Shown here piece after piece: positions 19,209 through 27,768 of a stretch of DNA of 64,000 nt. The translations under genes and the position numbers were made by a program. Location of the stretch: the NCBI GenBank assembly GCA_964564635.1, contig CAZMAR010000003.1:130740-194739 (forward strand), in the 5' to 3' direction. Under the pieces are notes generated by a model that saw nothing but the letters and a program-made list of their open reading frames with translations, made no database searches and was not told where the DNA came from. Origin of the DNA: Tepidaquicella sp964564635. GTDB taxonomy: Bacteria > Bacteroidota > Ignavibacteria > Tepidaquicellales > Tepidaquicellaceae. The number at the start of each line of letters is the position of its first letter. The stretch's first letter is position 1.

Positions 19209-19823
19209 ATGTTTTTTGAAGTTATATATAAAGAAAAAATAAACTACAAAACTGTTCTCAACGGCTATAAAATTGGTATATTTCCAATGGGAAACCCTGA
19301 TGACAATTCAATCAGTTGGTATTATACAAACCCAAGAGGTATAATAAAACTTGAACCAGATTTCAAAGGAATTAATATACCTCGTTCACTTAAACAAATT
19401 TTAAAGAAAAAAATTTTTGAAGTTAAAATCGATACAAAGTTTGAAGAAGTAATTGAAAACTGCTCTCATAGAAAAGAAACCTGGATTACTCCCGCCATAA
19501 AAAAACTCTATATCACATTATTCAAAAAAGGATATGCGCATAGCATCGAAACATATAAAGACAATAAACTTGTAGGTGGCCTTTACGGGGTTGCGTTAAA
19601 AGGAGCCTTTTTTGGGGAATCTATGTATCACGATACTTCAAATGCATCAAAAGTTGCATTTATCAAACTATACGAAATTTTAATTAAAAACAAGTTCTTA
19701 CTTTTTGACATTCAAATGATAACACCCGTTTTTCAGATATTGGGAGCAATAAATATCCCCTTCTCACTGTATCTAAAGATATTGAAGAAAGCAATGTCTG
19801 TAGAAAGGGAATTTCAGTTCTAA
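19209..19823 (+). CDS. aat: Leucyl/phenylalanyl-tRNA-protein transferase
   Basis: This 204-residue protein has the ordered motifs of Aat: WYYTNPRG (37-44), TWI (91-93), GYAHSIETY (108-116), LVGGLYG (121-127), GESMYHDTSNASK (136-148) and DIQ (167-169). DIQ keeps the aspartate and glutamine known to matter in the E. coli enzyme, although the usual DCQ cysteine is isoleucine. Family members add Leu or Phe to N-terminal Lys/Arg of proteins, marking them for ClpAP. It is somewhat shorter than E. coli Aat (234 residues), mainly at the N-terminus. It converges on the gene at 19832 with only 8 bases between. Confidence 0.88.
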   Translation: MFFEVIYKEKINYKTVLNGYKIGIFPMGNPDDNSISWYYTNPRGIIKLEPDFKGINIPRSLKQILKKKIFEVKIDTKFEEVIENCSHRKETWITPAIKKLYITLFKKGYAHSIETYKDNKLVGGLYGVALKGAFFGESMYHDTSNASKVAFIKLYEILIKNKFLLFDIQMITPVFQILGAINIPFSLYLKILKKAMSVEREFQF

Positions 19824-19831
19824 AAACTTTT

Positions 19832-20503
19832 TTACTCTGGATAGCCCACAGTTTGTGCTAAAATAATATGCTGGTTTTCTTTAAGTTTTAATTTTTTCTT
19901 CAACGCTTCCTTATCAACCCAGGCTCTTATAACTGTATTTAATCCTGAAGAACTGCAGAAAAGATAAACATTTTCCCCGATGAACCCTGCATGAGCACCA
20001 GCATAAAGTTCCCTGTCAGATGAGTTCTCCATTTTGGAATAATCAGCTACATAAATCAAATTTACCGGTGCTATCTTAACAAAATCTTGAGACCCGGCAA
20101 ACTCCCTTAAATCTTCCTGAGAAATTAAATCGAGAGAATTATCAACTGCGTTGTAAACATATGCTCCACTTTGCATAATAACATATACATCCATCGCCTG
20201 CGAATTATGGGCAGTAGGAGCTGTTCTCATTCCATTTTCAGGACGATTAATACCAAAAGCAGCCCACAACAAATCCGAAAGCATCTGCTCGGATAACATT
20301 TTACTACTAAACTTTCTTGTGGACTTCCGGTTCTTAAGAGCATCCATAAGTGGCATTCCACCTGTTGTGTTTGGTTCAGGAAGTTTTATATTCATTATTT
20401 CTTCATTATTGACCTGCTTTAAATCAGACACTGCAGAATTTAAAAAAACTATAGCCAATATACCAGCAATAATTAAAACAAATATGATTATAATATTTTT
20501 CAT
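19832..20503 (-). CDS. Membrane-anchored nitroreductase-family protein (SagB-like)
   Basis: A single hydrophobic N-terminal segment (about 3-22) anchors or exports the protein. The rest is a nitroreductase fold of the SagB type: RKSTRKFSSKMLSEQMLSDLLWAA with the FMN-phosphate-binding arginines, MRTAPTAHNSQAMDVYV, and a C-terminal AGFIGENVYLFCSSSGLNTVIRAW with final VGYP. The family are FMN oxidoreductases. The substrate is unknown, and the SagB name does not imply azoline chemistry, as no partner cyclodehydratase is nearby. It starts one base after the stop of the ROK kinase gene upstream, so the two are co-transcribed. Confidence 0.82.
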   Translation of the reverse strand: MKNIIIIFVLIIAGILAIVFLNSAVSDLKQVNNEEIMNIKLPEPNTTGGMPLMDALKNRKSTRKFSSKMLSEQMLSDLLWAAFGINRPENGMRTAPTAHNSQAMDVYVIMQSGAYVYNAVDNSLDLISQEDLREFAGSQDFVKIAPVNLIYVADYSKMENSSDRELYAGAHAGFIGENVYLFCSSSGLNTVIRAWVDKEALKKKLKLKENQHIILAQTVGYPE

Positions 20504-20504
20504 A

Positions 20505-21470
20505 TTACAAATTAAATTTATTTATCTCTTCTAAACACAAGGCTGCCGCTCCTAATATAGAAGCATCATCCTGTGGTAACCCAGAAGGTAAAATTTTAAC
20601 CGTGTTTTTAAATACATTTAATAAATAATCATTAAATTTTTTTCTGACCGGCTCAAAAATTAAATTACCTGCATTTGTAACACCACCATAAAGAAAAATT
20701 GCCTGAGGACTGAATACTGCTGTAATATTTGCAAGAGCTAACGCCAGCACATCAGCAGTAAACTCAAAAGTTTTTTTCGCGACATCATCACCCTCTAAAG
20801 CTGCTTCGTAAACTTTTTTTGATGTAAGGCTTCTATCATCAAAATTCTCCAGTATGCTTCTATTTCCACTTTTTAAAAACTCTTTCACAGTCCTTGTAAT
20901 TCCCGTAGCGGAAACATAAGTCTCAAGGCATCCTTTACGACCACAATTACACTGTCTTCCATCCTTAAAAATTATTGTATGTCCCAGTTCACCAGCAAAA
21001 CCTGTATATCCATAAAGCAATTTACCATTACAATAAAAGCCACTTCCAAGTCCTGTACCAAGTGTAATAAAAATAAAATTTTCCAACTCCTTCGCGATTC
21101 CGAATTTCTTCTCCCCAATTGCTCCAGCATTAGCATCGTTAGTAATGAAAACAGGTTTATTGCTTTTATGATTTAGACTTTTAACAAGATTTACTTTTCC
21201 TTTCCATTTTAGATTGGGTGCTTCTTCAATAAAGCCTGTAAAATAATTTGCATTTGGGGCACCGATTCCAAACCCGATTATTTCAATTCCAGTAGGTAAG
21301 TCAGCGATAATCTTTTCAAACAAAAAATTAATATATTTTTCGAAGTCATCAAATTCATCTGTTCTCATTGATGACTTTTTAAGTATATTCCCTTCAAAAT
21401 CTACAAATCCATATTTTGTAAAAGTTCCTCCAATATCTATTCCAACAACAATATTTTTTTTCTCAGCCAT
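20505..21470 (-). CDS. ROK-family sugar kinase, probably glucokinase
   Basis: The 321-residue protein has all ROK hallmarks: ATP-binding DIGGTF (12-17), the catalytic region NDAN (111-114, Asp112 as base), ELGH (161-164) whose glutamate binds the sugar and whose histidine helps bind zinc, and the cysteine cluster CNCGRKGC (174-181). These fit a cytoplasmic glucose or N-acyl-hexosamine kinase; glucose is the commonest substrate but is not proven. It has no DNA-binding domain, so it is a kinase rather than a ROK repressor. It stops two bases before the start of the nitroreductase-like gene. Confidence 0.88.
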   Translation of the reverse strand: MAEKKNIVVGIDIGGTFTKYGFVDFEGNILKKSSMRTDEFDDFEKYINFLFEKIIADLPTGIEIIGFGIGAPNANYFTGFIEEAPNLKWKGKVNLVKSLNHKSNKPVFITNDANAGAIGEKKFGIAKELENFIFITLGTGLGSGFYCNGKLLYGYTGFAGELGHTIIFKDGRQCNCGRKGCLETYVSATGITRTVKEFLKSGNRSILENFDDRSLTSKKVYEAALEGDDVAKKTFEFTADVLALALANITAVFSPQAIFLYGGVTNAGNLIFEPVRKKFNDYLLNVFKNTVKILPSGLPQDDASILGAAALCLEEINKFNL

Positions 21471-21530
21471 TATTCATTTAAACTGTTATTAATCTTTTCC
21501 GGTTGAAAAAAATTGATATTTTAAAATTCA

Positions 21531-23222
21531 CTACCTCGATATAATCAACTTTTTCGTATCTTTAAAATCATCTGCATAAAGTGTGTAATAATATACTCCA
21601 CTTACTAAATCCAAACCAAGTGACTTTGTATCAAGTGTTACTAAATACTCTCCAGGAGACTGAATTGTATTAACCAGCGTAACAATTTCTCTCCCCAATT
21701 GGTCATAGAGTATCAAATTAACTTTTGACTCTTTTGGTAATTTATATTTTATGTTTGTTACTGGATTAAAGGGATTGGGATAATTTTGATAAAGTTTATA
21801 ATCTGTGGGTATTGAACTAATATTCTTATTTACATCAACAACTATTGAATTTTTGAAAAGATAATTTCCTTTATTATTATCCCAGTTTGTAACTGCAAAG
21901 TCAAGGTCGTAAGATGCATAGTAATAAATTTTTATAACTGTACCGGAAGCTGGGGGATTTTTCAATACAACCCATCCATTCTCTAAATCATAGCAATATT
22001 GAGTAAGCGGAATTGAATCCGAGCCGTAAATTATCTTCTGAATTTTATGAACTGGATAACGAGATAAATAATAAAGTTTCTTTGTGCCATTACTTGTAAA
22101 TTGGTCAAGTTTATATGACAGTCCATCATTATCATAATCTGCACAAACAATAGCTTCTACAACACTGCTGGTTGAGGAAGTCCATTGAGGTGTAAGTTGA
22201 AAATTTCCACCGGTATTTTCATATATCCAGCATGCAGTCCACCAGCCACCACAAATAAGATGAGGATAATTACTTGCGTTAATCCTCGCAAGATTTATTC
22301 CTGAACCATAACCTGAAAAAGAAGAAGACCAGAATGGTGTTGAAGCTAAAGTACCGGAATTATTTAGATATATCTTGAACTTCCCACTACCACCAAGTTG
22401 ATTATTATCAGAAACTGCTAAATCCAACCAACCATCTCCATTAACATCGTCCACAAAAAGAGAATTCGCATACTGACTTGCATCCGTAGACACCCAGGAA
22501 TGAACTGTAGCAATAGAGTCACCGTAGTTCAGGAACATTCTGTTTGGACCTCTTTCACAACAGAAAACTAAATCAAGTTTCCCATCCTTATTAAAATCTG
22601 CCCATGTAACATCCATAGCGTAAAAGCTTAATGCAGACTTCCATCCCGGTAAATTGCTTAAGGTACCATTATTATTATAATAAATTCTCATTTGTTCCGC
22701 TTTTTGATTATATGATTCCCCACAAGCAACCGCAAGGTCTAAGTCACCATCATTATCAGCATCACCAAAAGCGCAACTGAAAGTGTAGAAAGTATCAGCA
22801 GAAACCCAGGCGGGATTTGAAGTTAAAACTCCATTGTTGTTCATATAAATTTTTACTTTTCCTCTTTGACCGAAACCAGCAGCACCAATATAAACAGAAA
22901 CAGCAACATCAGGATAGCCATCATTATTTATATCACCAATATTTAAGTGTCCATGATAATCTATATCGTTAGAGGTCCAGCTTGGCGTGGTTGGTAAAGT
23001 TCCATAATTACTTATGTAAACTACAACTTTTTGCCGAGCCATATCATTACCATTTGCAACTACAAGGTCTAACCAGCCATCCTTATTTATGTCCGCCCAG
23101 CCGCAACCAGTAGAATAATTAGAGACATCAGTTGATGTCCAGAAAGGAGTTGTATTAAAATAAATTTGTGAATATGCATATATAGAAAAAAGAAGAAGGA
23201 AAAGAATTATTAACTTTTTCAT
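21531..23222 (-). CDS. FG-GAP/VCBS repeat protein with T9SS sorting domain
   Basis: After a signal peptide (1-18) the 563-residue protein consists of repeated FG-GAP/VCBS units containing calcium-binding DxNxDGxxD loops: ADINKDGWLDLVVANG, GDINNDGYPDVAVS, GDADNDGDLDLAVACG, ADFNKDGKLDLVF, DDVNGDGWLDLAVSD. These form an integrin-like seven-bladed propeller. The C-terminus is a type A sorting domain with NYPNPFNPVTNIKY. I infer a large extracellular, calcium-stabilised adhesin or binding protein. No enzyme motif is visible. It is read leftward, 60 bases upstream of the ROK kinase gene. Confidence 0.88.
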   Translation of the reverse strand: MKKLIILFLLLFSIYAYSQIYFNTTPFWTSTDVSNYSTGCGWADINKDGWLDLVVANGNDMARQKVVVYISNYGTLPTTPSWTSNDIDYHGHLNIGDINNDGYPDVAVSVYIGAAGFGQRGKVKIYMNNNGVLTSNPAWVSADTFYTFSCAFGDADNDGDLDLAVACGESYNQKAEQMRIYYNNNGTLSNLPGWKSALSFYAMDVTWADFNKDGKLDLVFCCERGPNRMFLNYGDSIATVHSWVSTDASQYANSLFVDDVNGDGWLDLAVSDNNQLGGSGKFKIYLNNSGTLASTPFWSSSFSGYGSGINLARINASNYPHLICGGWWTACWIYENTGGNFQLTPQWTSSTSSVVEAIVCADYDNDGLSYKLDQFTSNGTKKLYYLSRYPVHKIQKIIYGSDSIPLTQYCYDLENGWVVLKNPPASGTVIKIYYYASYDLDFAVTNWDNNKGNYLFKNSIVVDVNKNISSIPTDYKLYQNYPNPFNPVTNIKYKLPKESKVNLILYDQLGREIVTLVNTIQSPGEYLVTLDTKSLGLDLVSGVYYYTLYADDFKDTKKLIISR

Positions 23223-23281
23223 AGCATTTAATTTTATTTATATAATAATACAATAATTTTAATTTTTAAAAACTACAAAAT

Positions 23282-24238
23282 TCACTTAATAAAATTAATA
23301 TTTTCTTTGGGGACAAATAAACAATACTGCTTTTTAAATCTTTGCCCAATTGACTGAATTAAAAATTGTTCATAATTAGTCTGCAAAACCTCTTTTAATA
23401 TAGAATTAACTTTAGAAACATTGCTTCTAAAGTTTGAAGTTGAAATACTTTCCTGCATAGATAACTTTTTCTTCAAAGAAATAATATTATAATCATAGTC
23501 TGTATAGCATTCCTTGTAAGAATCAAGTATTCTTTGTGAAAATTCAGTGGGCATATTGTATCCTTTCATTAATAAGGGTCCCTCATCGTTATAAGCTCTT
23601 TCGAGAAAATACCTGTAATAACAAAACTGAATTGGTGAAAATGGTATTTCAATACCTTTTATATTTATCTCACATTTTCCGATATTTACTGTTATTTTAT
23701 TTGAAGCTTTAATTGCTCTTTTTAACATTTTGTTTTCTTCTTTAAGCCGAATAATTCTTGGGAGTGCGGTACCTAATTTAACTACTGTAATTGGTTCTGT
23801 GTTTAATTCCGGTTCGTTACTTCTTATTAATTCCATTGGAAAATCACGCGACTCTGACATAATTATCCAGCATGCCTGCATTGAGGGAGTACCGGAAGCT
23901 ATTGCTGCCGTTACTTTGATTTTTTTACTTTTAAACTTACTTTTTAAAAAATTTAATAATTTAGGATAAATTTCGTTATGGTCGGTTACATCTTCAATAT
24001 TAATATATTCTCGAACTACCTCACTACAATATTTCCTTTTCTTTATTTCCTGAACAAGATAATCCGAAATTTTGTCATAACTAATTTCATTTTTATAAGA
24101 AGATGTCCAGAGTAAATAAACCTTATCAAACTTCCTGTGTTTCAATACAGTAAGAATTGCCCCATCCTTCTTATTTAACAATTTACCTCCATCATTAGTA
24201 CCCACAAAAGAGATTAATACATTAAGGTATTTCTTCAT
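23282..24238 (-). CDS. Stand-alone CARF-domain protein (RtcR-type sensor) with C-terminal putative winged helix
   Basis: Residues 1-160 look like the CARF domain of RtcR-type proteins: an initial hydrophobic strand ending in FVGTND (11-16), a strand KVYLLWTS, and the ligand-loop region IASGTPSMQACWIIMSESRDFPMELIRS (by parts, 113-140), close to the TGTxxxQICWFLLAE segment of E. coli RtcR. CARF domains bind cyclic oligoadenylates or other RNA-end-derived nucleotides. RtcR's AAA activator domain is absent. Instead a linker (about 165-180) leads to a 130-residue domain beginning IPFSPIQFCYYRYFLERA, which could be a winged helix. I see no HEPN or nuclease motif. No cas genes are in the window. It is preceded by a 354-base gene-free gap and then the ARPP-1 gene, read in the same direction. 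Confidence 0.68.
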   Translation of the reverse strand: MKKYLNVLISFVGTNDGGKLLNKKDGAILTVLKHRKFDKVYLLWTSSYKNEISYDKISDYLVQEIKKRKYCSEVVREYINIEDVTDHNEIYPKLLNFLKSKFKSKKIKVTAAIASGTPSMQACWIIMSESRDFPMELIRSNEPELNTEPITVVKLGTALPRIIRLKEENKMLKRAIKASNKITVNIGKCEINIKGIEIPFSPIQFCYYRYFLERAYNDEGPLLMKGYNMPTEFSQRILDSYKECYTDYDYNIISLKKKLSMQESISTSNFRSNVSKVNSILKEVLQTNYEQFLIQSIGQRFKKQYCLFVPKENINFIK

Positions 24239-24592
24239 ATAAGAATAAATTTAACTGATAATAATTTTATAAAAATTATTCAAATACTTTAGTCAAAAGG
24301 AAATACATCAATAAAAAATATAGTTCATCATTTCCCTATTAATCGAAACTCTAATTTTTGGTAAAATACTTAACTTTAAAATACTACAAACTTCAGTATT
24401 TTTCTTCCTCAATTTTATATGAAAAACCCCACTTCCATTACACACTTTACAAAATAAATTCCCCAATTCTCTCCTTTAACTCACTAGAACTAAAGGTTAA
24501 TCATTATTTATTTTTTCCCCAGAACTGTTAATCTTATCAAAATAGGTACACATCACAATACAATGTAGTATAGTGAAATAAAAGAACAATTT
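24239..24592. other. Gene-free gap between CARF and ARPP-1 genes
   Basis: This 354-base stretch has no plausible gene. It must hold the CARF gene's promoter and the end of the ARPP-1 message. One short inverted repeat is visible, CCTTTA at 24473-24478 and TAAAGG at 24491-24496, spaced by 12 bases. That could be an operator-like site or a weak hairpin. The strand opposite the genes is rich in C and T in the middle part (about 24420-24480). No direct-repeat array is present. Confidence 0.5.
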
Positions 24593-25510
24593 TTAGGTTA
24601 ATTTTTCTTGCAATTGAATAGCAGCAAGGTGAATGGTATTCCCCATAAACTCTAATTCAAAACCTGTTATGTAATTATTATCAAACCTTTTTTCATTACC
24701 CACCCCAATAGATTTATGAATTTCTTTATCAACCGCATCATATTTATCAAAGAAGTCAATTAATTTATAATTTACTTCCTTATCGGTTATATTATTTTTA
24801 TCTTCTTTTAAATTATATGCTTCTGCAGCTGTACCTTTAATTATTTTGGGGAAATACTCAGCATATATATCTCTTCGATTAAATAAATCAATACTAAGTA
24901 ACTTTTTCCTTAAGAAAATAGCAAGACCATTTGCCTGATTATTCACTTTAAACCCTTTTAAAAACTCCTCGAAATAATCTTTTTTCTTTTCAAAAACATC
25001 AGACAAATCGCTTGTTTCAGAATAGACATCAGAAGATGATGCAGAATATAAAACTATACTCCACACTTTTGATTGGTCAGCATAAAAACCTTTTTCCATT
25101 TTAAGCGATTTATTAACATCTTTTGCTTTGCTGGCTCTTAAATTTGTCGGTGCGACGAAATCCGAATCTCTGAAAATAGAAGAACGATATCTCCACCTGC
25201 CTGCTTCCACGCAGCTAACCGGTATATTTGTTTTAGTTTGGGGTTCTATTAATATAGAAGTATTCAATACACGATTTTGCTTAGCTCCAATTAAAACGTC
25301 ACCATCCATAAAGAACACAAATTTATCAGATTTATTGAGCACAAAAATATTATTTACACTCCCAGAATCACTAATCTCTTTAATTTCAATCATTTTATTA
25401 TTGATAGCATAACCAACTGAAACATACTCAAAAGAATCAACCTGTTCGGAACAAAATTGAACAATGCTTAGAGTTTTGTTTCTTTGAAAATCAATTGTCT
25501 TGATTTGCAT
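24593..25510 (-). CDS. ARPP-1/DUF6569 domain protein
   Basis: The 305-residue protein carries the conserved core I recognise as the ARPP-1 (DUF6569) family: GDVLIGAKQNRVLNTSILI (by parts, 70-88), then IPVSCVEAGRWRY (96-108), SSIFRDSDF (110-118), NLR, and QSKVWSIV. The family was named for genomic association with ADP-ribosyl glycohydrolase and rhodanese-phosphatase genes in predicted bacterial conflict and signalling systems. Its biochemistry is not known. No signal peptide is present, so it should be cytoplasmic. The next gene in the same direction is the CARF protein. A 195-base gap with a strong hairpin (25579-25606) separates it from mscS upstream, so it probably has its own promoter. Confidence 0.72.
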   Translation of the reverse strand: MQIKTIDFQRNKTLSIVQFCSEQVDSFEYVSVGYAINNKMIEIKEISDSGSVNNIFVLNKSDKFVFFMDGDVLIGAKQNRVLNTSILIEPQTKTNIPVSCVEAGRWRYRSSIFRDSDFVAPTNLRASKAKDVNKSLKMEKGFYADQSKVWSIVLYSASSSDVYSETSDLSDVFEKKKDYFEEFLKGFKVNNQANGLAIFLRKKLLSIDLFNRRDIYAEYFPKIIKGTAAEAYNLKEDKNNITDKEVNYKLIDFFDKYDAVDKEIHKSIGVGNEKRFDNNYITGFELEFMGNTIHLAAIQLQEKLT

Positions 25511-25578
25511 AATTTAAATATGTTAAGTTTGATAAAAAGTTGATTCACATTTCAAAAATACCGATAATAAATTTGTTA

Positions 25579-25606
25579 AAAATTTCCGCAACATTGCGGA
25601 AATTTT
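25579..25606 (-). terminator. Hairpin downstream of mscS, probable terminator
   Basis: A perfect 13-base inverted repeat, AAAATTTCCGCAA at 25579-25591 and TTGCGGAAATTTT at 25594-25606, with CA between. On the minus strand the GC core CCGCAA/TTGCGG is followed by a short T-run (TTTTT then AAC). It lies 100 bases after the mscS stop and about 70 bases before the ARPP-1 start. It could therefore end the mscS transcript or act in the ARPP-1 leader. The symmetry also fits a dimeric operator. Confidence 0.6.
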
Positions 25607-25705
25607 GTTTACAAGACAACTTTTTCCTTACGCACTATAAATCAAATGAATAGCTTAAAGGAATATTAAATTATCCATACTCAGAAAATTATTGAAGTGA
25701 TAAAA

Positions 25706-26617
25706 TTATTTTTTTGTAACCTCTACTTGTAAAGGTTTACTTTTTTCTCCCCAATATAAGGAAATATGATTAAATGGAATTTCAATATTTTTAGAATCGA
25801 AGACTACTTTTAATCTTTTTCTATATTCCCTTGCAAGAGCCCATTGCTCATGTGGTATAGTTTTCATTCTTGCTCGAACTATAATAGCAGAATCGCCAAA
25901 TTTTTCTAACCCAAAAATTTCAAAAGGTGGAAGAAATTTATCCTTATAGTTTTCATCAGCATACATTTCCTCAGCAACTTCATTCATTGTCTTAATAACT
26001 TCATCAATATTTTCTTTATATGCAACGGGAATGTCTAAAAGTAGTGCAGACCATTCTTTTGTAATATTTGCTAAAGAATCAATTTTTCCTGCTTCAATAA
26101 TATGAACAACTCCAGACATATCTCTCAAAATAACTGTTCTTAATTGGATTTCTTCAACAGTTCCTGTAATACCGTTTATTGTAGCTACATCACCAACGCG
26201 TATTTGATTTTCAAGTAAAATAAAGAAACCTGAAATAATATCCTTAATCAAGGATTGTGCCCCAAAACCGATAGCTAACCCTAATATCCCGGCGCCTGCA
26301 AGGATAGGTCCAATTTCAACCCCTATAGTTTTTAAAAACATTATAATGAAAATAATCCATATAGTAACTTTTCCCGTTTTACAAATAATACTCATTAAAG
26401 TATTGACTCTTTTCTCAGACTCAAGACTATCAATGGGATTTTTTTCAACTCTGCTAATAATTAATTTCTTTACTCTTTTTATAATAAAAGAAAAGACCCT
26501 TAATGAGATAAAAAGTAGAATAATAAGTACGAGAATAGAAGGTATATGCTGAATTAACCATTCAACCCCCTTATCTATTAAATCAACCCAGTATTCTGTA
26601 TTTAAATATTTATTCAC
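25706..26617 (-). CDS. MscS-family mechanosensitive channel
   Basis: The 303-residue protein has three hydrophobic segments (about 27-46, 84-98 and 103-132). The last is the pore helix of the MscS family, rich in Gly and Ala (LAGAGILGLAIGFGAQSLIKD). It continues into the beta domain with FFILLENQIRVGDVATINGITGTVEEIQLRT and a C-terminal mixed domain ending near NHISLYWG. Family members open under membrane tension and release solutes; some are gated by nucleotides through added domains, which are absent here. The start is GTG (26617). An inverted repeat (26618-26640) sits directly against it. It is read toward the ARPP-1 and CARF genes but is separated from them by the hairpin at 25579. Confidence 0.92.
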   Translation of the reverse strand: MNKYLNTEYWVDLIDKGVEWLIQHIPSILVLIILLFISLRVFSFIIKRVKKLIISRVEKNPIDSLESEKRVNTLMSIICKTGKVTIWIIFIIMFLKTIGVEIGPILAGAGILGLAIGFGAQSLIKDIISGFFILLENQIRVGDVATINGITGTVEEIQLRTVILRDMSGVVHIIEAGKIDSLANITKEWSALLLDIPVAYKENIDEVIKTMNEVAEEMYADENYKDKFLPPFEIFGLEKFGDSAIIVRARMKTIPHEQWALAREYRKRLKVVFDSKNIEIPFNHISLYWGEKSKPLQVEVTKK

Positions 26618-26640
26618 AGTAATTTTATTTGTAAATTACT
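26618..26640 (-). promoter_or_regulatory. Inverted repeat abutting the mscS start codon
   Basis: AGTAATTT at 26618-26625 and AAATTACT at 26633-26640 form an 8-base perfect inverted repeat with a 7-base spacer, immediately before the GTG start of the MscS channel gene. In RNA this would be a weak AT-rich hairpin covering the place where a ribosome-binding site is expected; no Shine-Dalgarno sequence is visible. A role in limiting translation, or as a protein operator, is speculative. Confidence 0.3.
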
Positions 26641-26778
26641 ATCATAAATAAATTTTTTTAATAAATCAATTAAATTCAAAGTTACACAAATTAATTGCTT
26701 TATTAAGTTAATGACGATAAATCCCCTTCATAACTTATTTTGAGCAGTAAATAGTAATCTTAATTTTTTTTGAGAAGT

Positions 26779-27261
26779 CTAATCAGTAATAAATTTAATG
26801 ACTGCATTTATCAGTGATTCATCAATGCAAACTGCTTGCACACCAATGGAGTAGTTGAATTTATTATCGAAAGACCAAATTTTATAATAACATTTATCTG
26901 AAGGTGGGTTAAAATGTCTGAAATGTTTACAACTACCTATATAGACAATAGTTCCACCACCAGGTAATATATCATCTTCCTTATACTCTTTTCCATTGAC
27001 AAGTGTGCCAAATCTGTTTTCAGAATTGTATGCTATTACAACCGGGTCATCGTTTTCATTGGGTAACCAGGTCAACTTAATAAATGTGCAGGTATATCTA
27101 ATGGAAAAATCCTCAGGGTTTGCAGGAACAACATTATTCTTAGTCAACTCTGAGTTTGCACTTCCTAATAAGATATCTTTAACTACTATTGTTTCCTTTT
27201 GAGCAAAAAGGTTCCCAGTTAATAAAATCAAAAAAATAAGAGTTAATGTTTTGTATTTCAT
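26779..27261 (-). CDS. Small secreted protein of unknown function
   Basis: I choose the ATG at 27261, which gives a clean signal peptide (MKYKTLTLIFLILLTGNLFAQ) and 160 residues in all. An in-frame start at 27330 would add 23 hydrophobic residues ahead of it. The mature part contains a fibronectin-III-like segment: FIKLTWLPNENDDPVVIAYNS and later CYYKIWSFDNKFNYSIGVQAV. It also has four cysteines, two of them in YIGSCKH and SDKCYY. I do not recognise a family. It may be a periplasmic or surface protein. It lies 161 bases upstream of mscS in the same direction. Confidence 0.6.
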   Translation of the reverse strand: MKYKTLTLIFLILLTGNLFAQKETIVVKDILLGSANSELTKNNVVPANPEDFSIRYTCTFIKLTWLPNENDDPVVIAYNSENRFGTLVNGKEYKEDDILPGGGTIVYIGSCKHFRHFNPPSDKCYYKIWSFDNKFNYSIGVQAVCIDESLINAVIKFITD

Positions 27262-27768
27262 TTTTTTTAGTTTTGTTATAATAGATATAACAATTATAGT
27301 GCCATAAAAAATATATAAAAAATAAACCAAAGTAATTGTTATCTCCAGAAAAAAATCTCAATATGATATTTTTTTTCTTATTTTGAGATAAAATAAAATA
27401 AAAAATTAAAAATTCATTATCTTAAAATCGAAATTTATTTTAACTTTTGCTATAATAAATTTAAATAACTATTAGATTTTTTTATAAAAAAATGTTATAT
27501 GCATTAAGACCTGACATTATGTAAAGTAAAATTAAATTTTATTAAATTATATCGCATTTTTATAAATTAAAAATAATTATTTACTGATGTGTCTATAATT
27601 TTTTATGCAATTAAAACAATAATAAAACCAATATATTTTAAAATATATATCTTGTAAATTTAAAAATTCTGTTAAATATGCGTAGAAAATGAATTTTCTA
27701 TAATAAGTAACAAAAGATTTTGTAGATAAAAATCTTTTTTCTATATTATGGAAATAAGATATAAAAAA
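27262..27768. other. 507-base gene-free, very AT-rich region with several inverted repeats
   Basis: No convincing gene is present. Visible structures are ATCTCAA (27355-27361) with TTGAGAT (27383-27389); TAGAAAAT (27683-27690) with ATTTTCTA (27693-27700); and a terminator-like hairpin at 27712-27738. The rest is nearly pure A/T. The region holds the promoter of the secreted-protein gene on its left and the end of the lipoprotein gene on its right. Confidence 0.5.
27712..27738 (-). terminator. Weak terminator hairpin after lipoprotein gene
   Basis: AAAAGATTTT at 27712-27721 pairs with AAAATCTTTT at 27729-27738 around a 7-base loop. It lies about 30 bases after the stop of the leftward lipoprotein gene (27769). 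On that strand it is followed by a very short T-run, so termination would be weak. The stem is AT-rich and may be fortuitous. Confidence 0.4.

Noticed and set aside
27262..27768. Possible small RNA gene in the 507-base gap
   Set aside because: Only weak AT-rich inverted repeats are visible, with no GC-rich core or recognisable promoter; I list the gap but claim no RNA.
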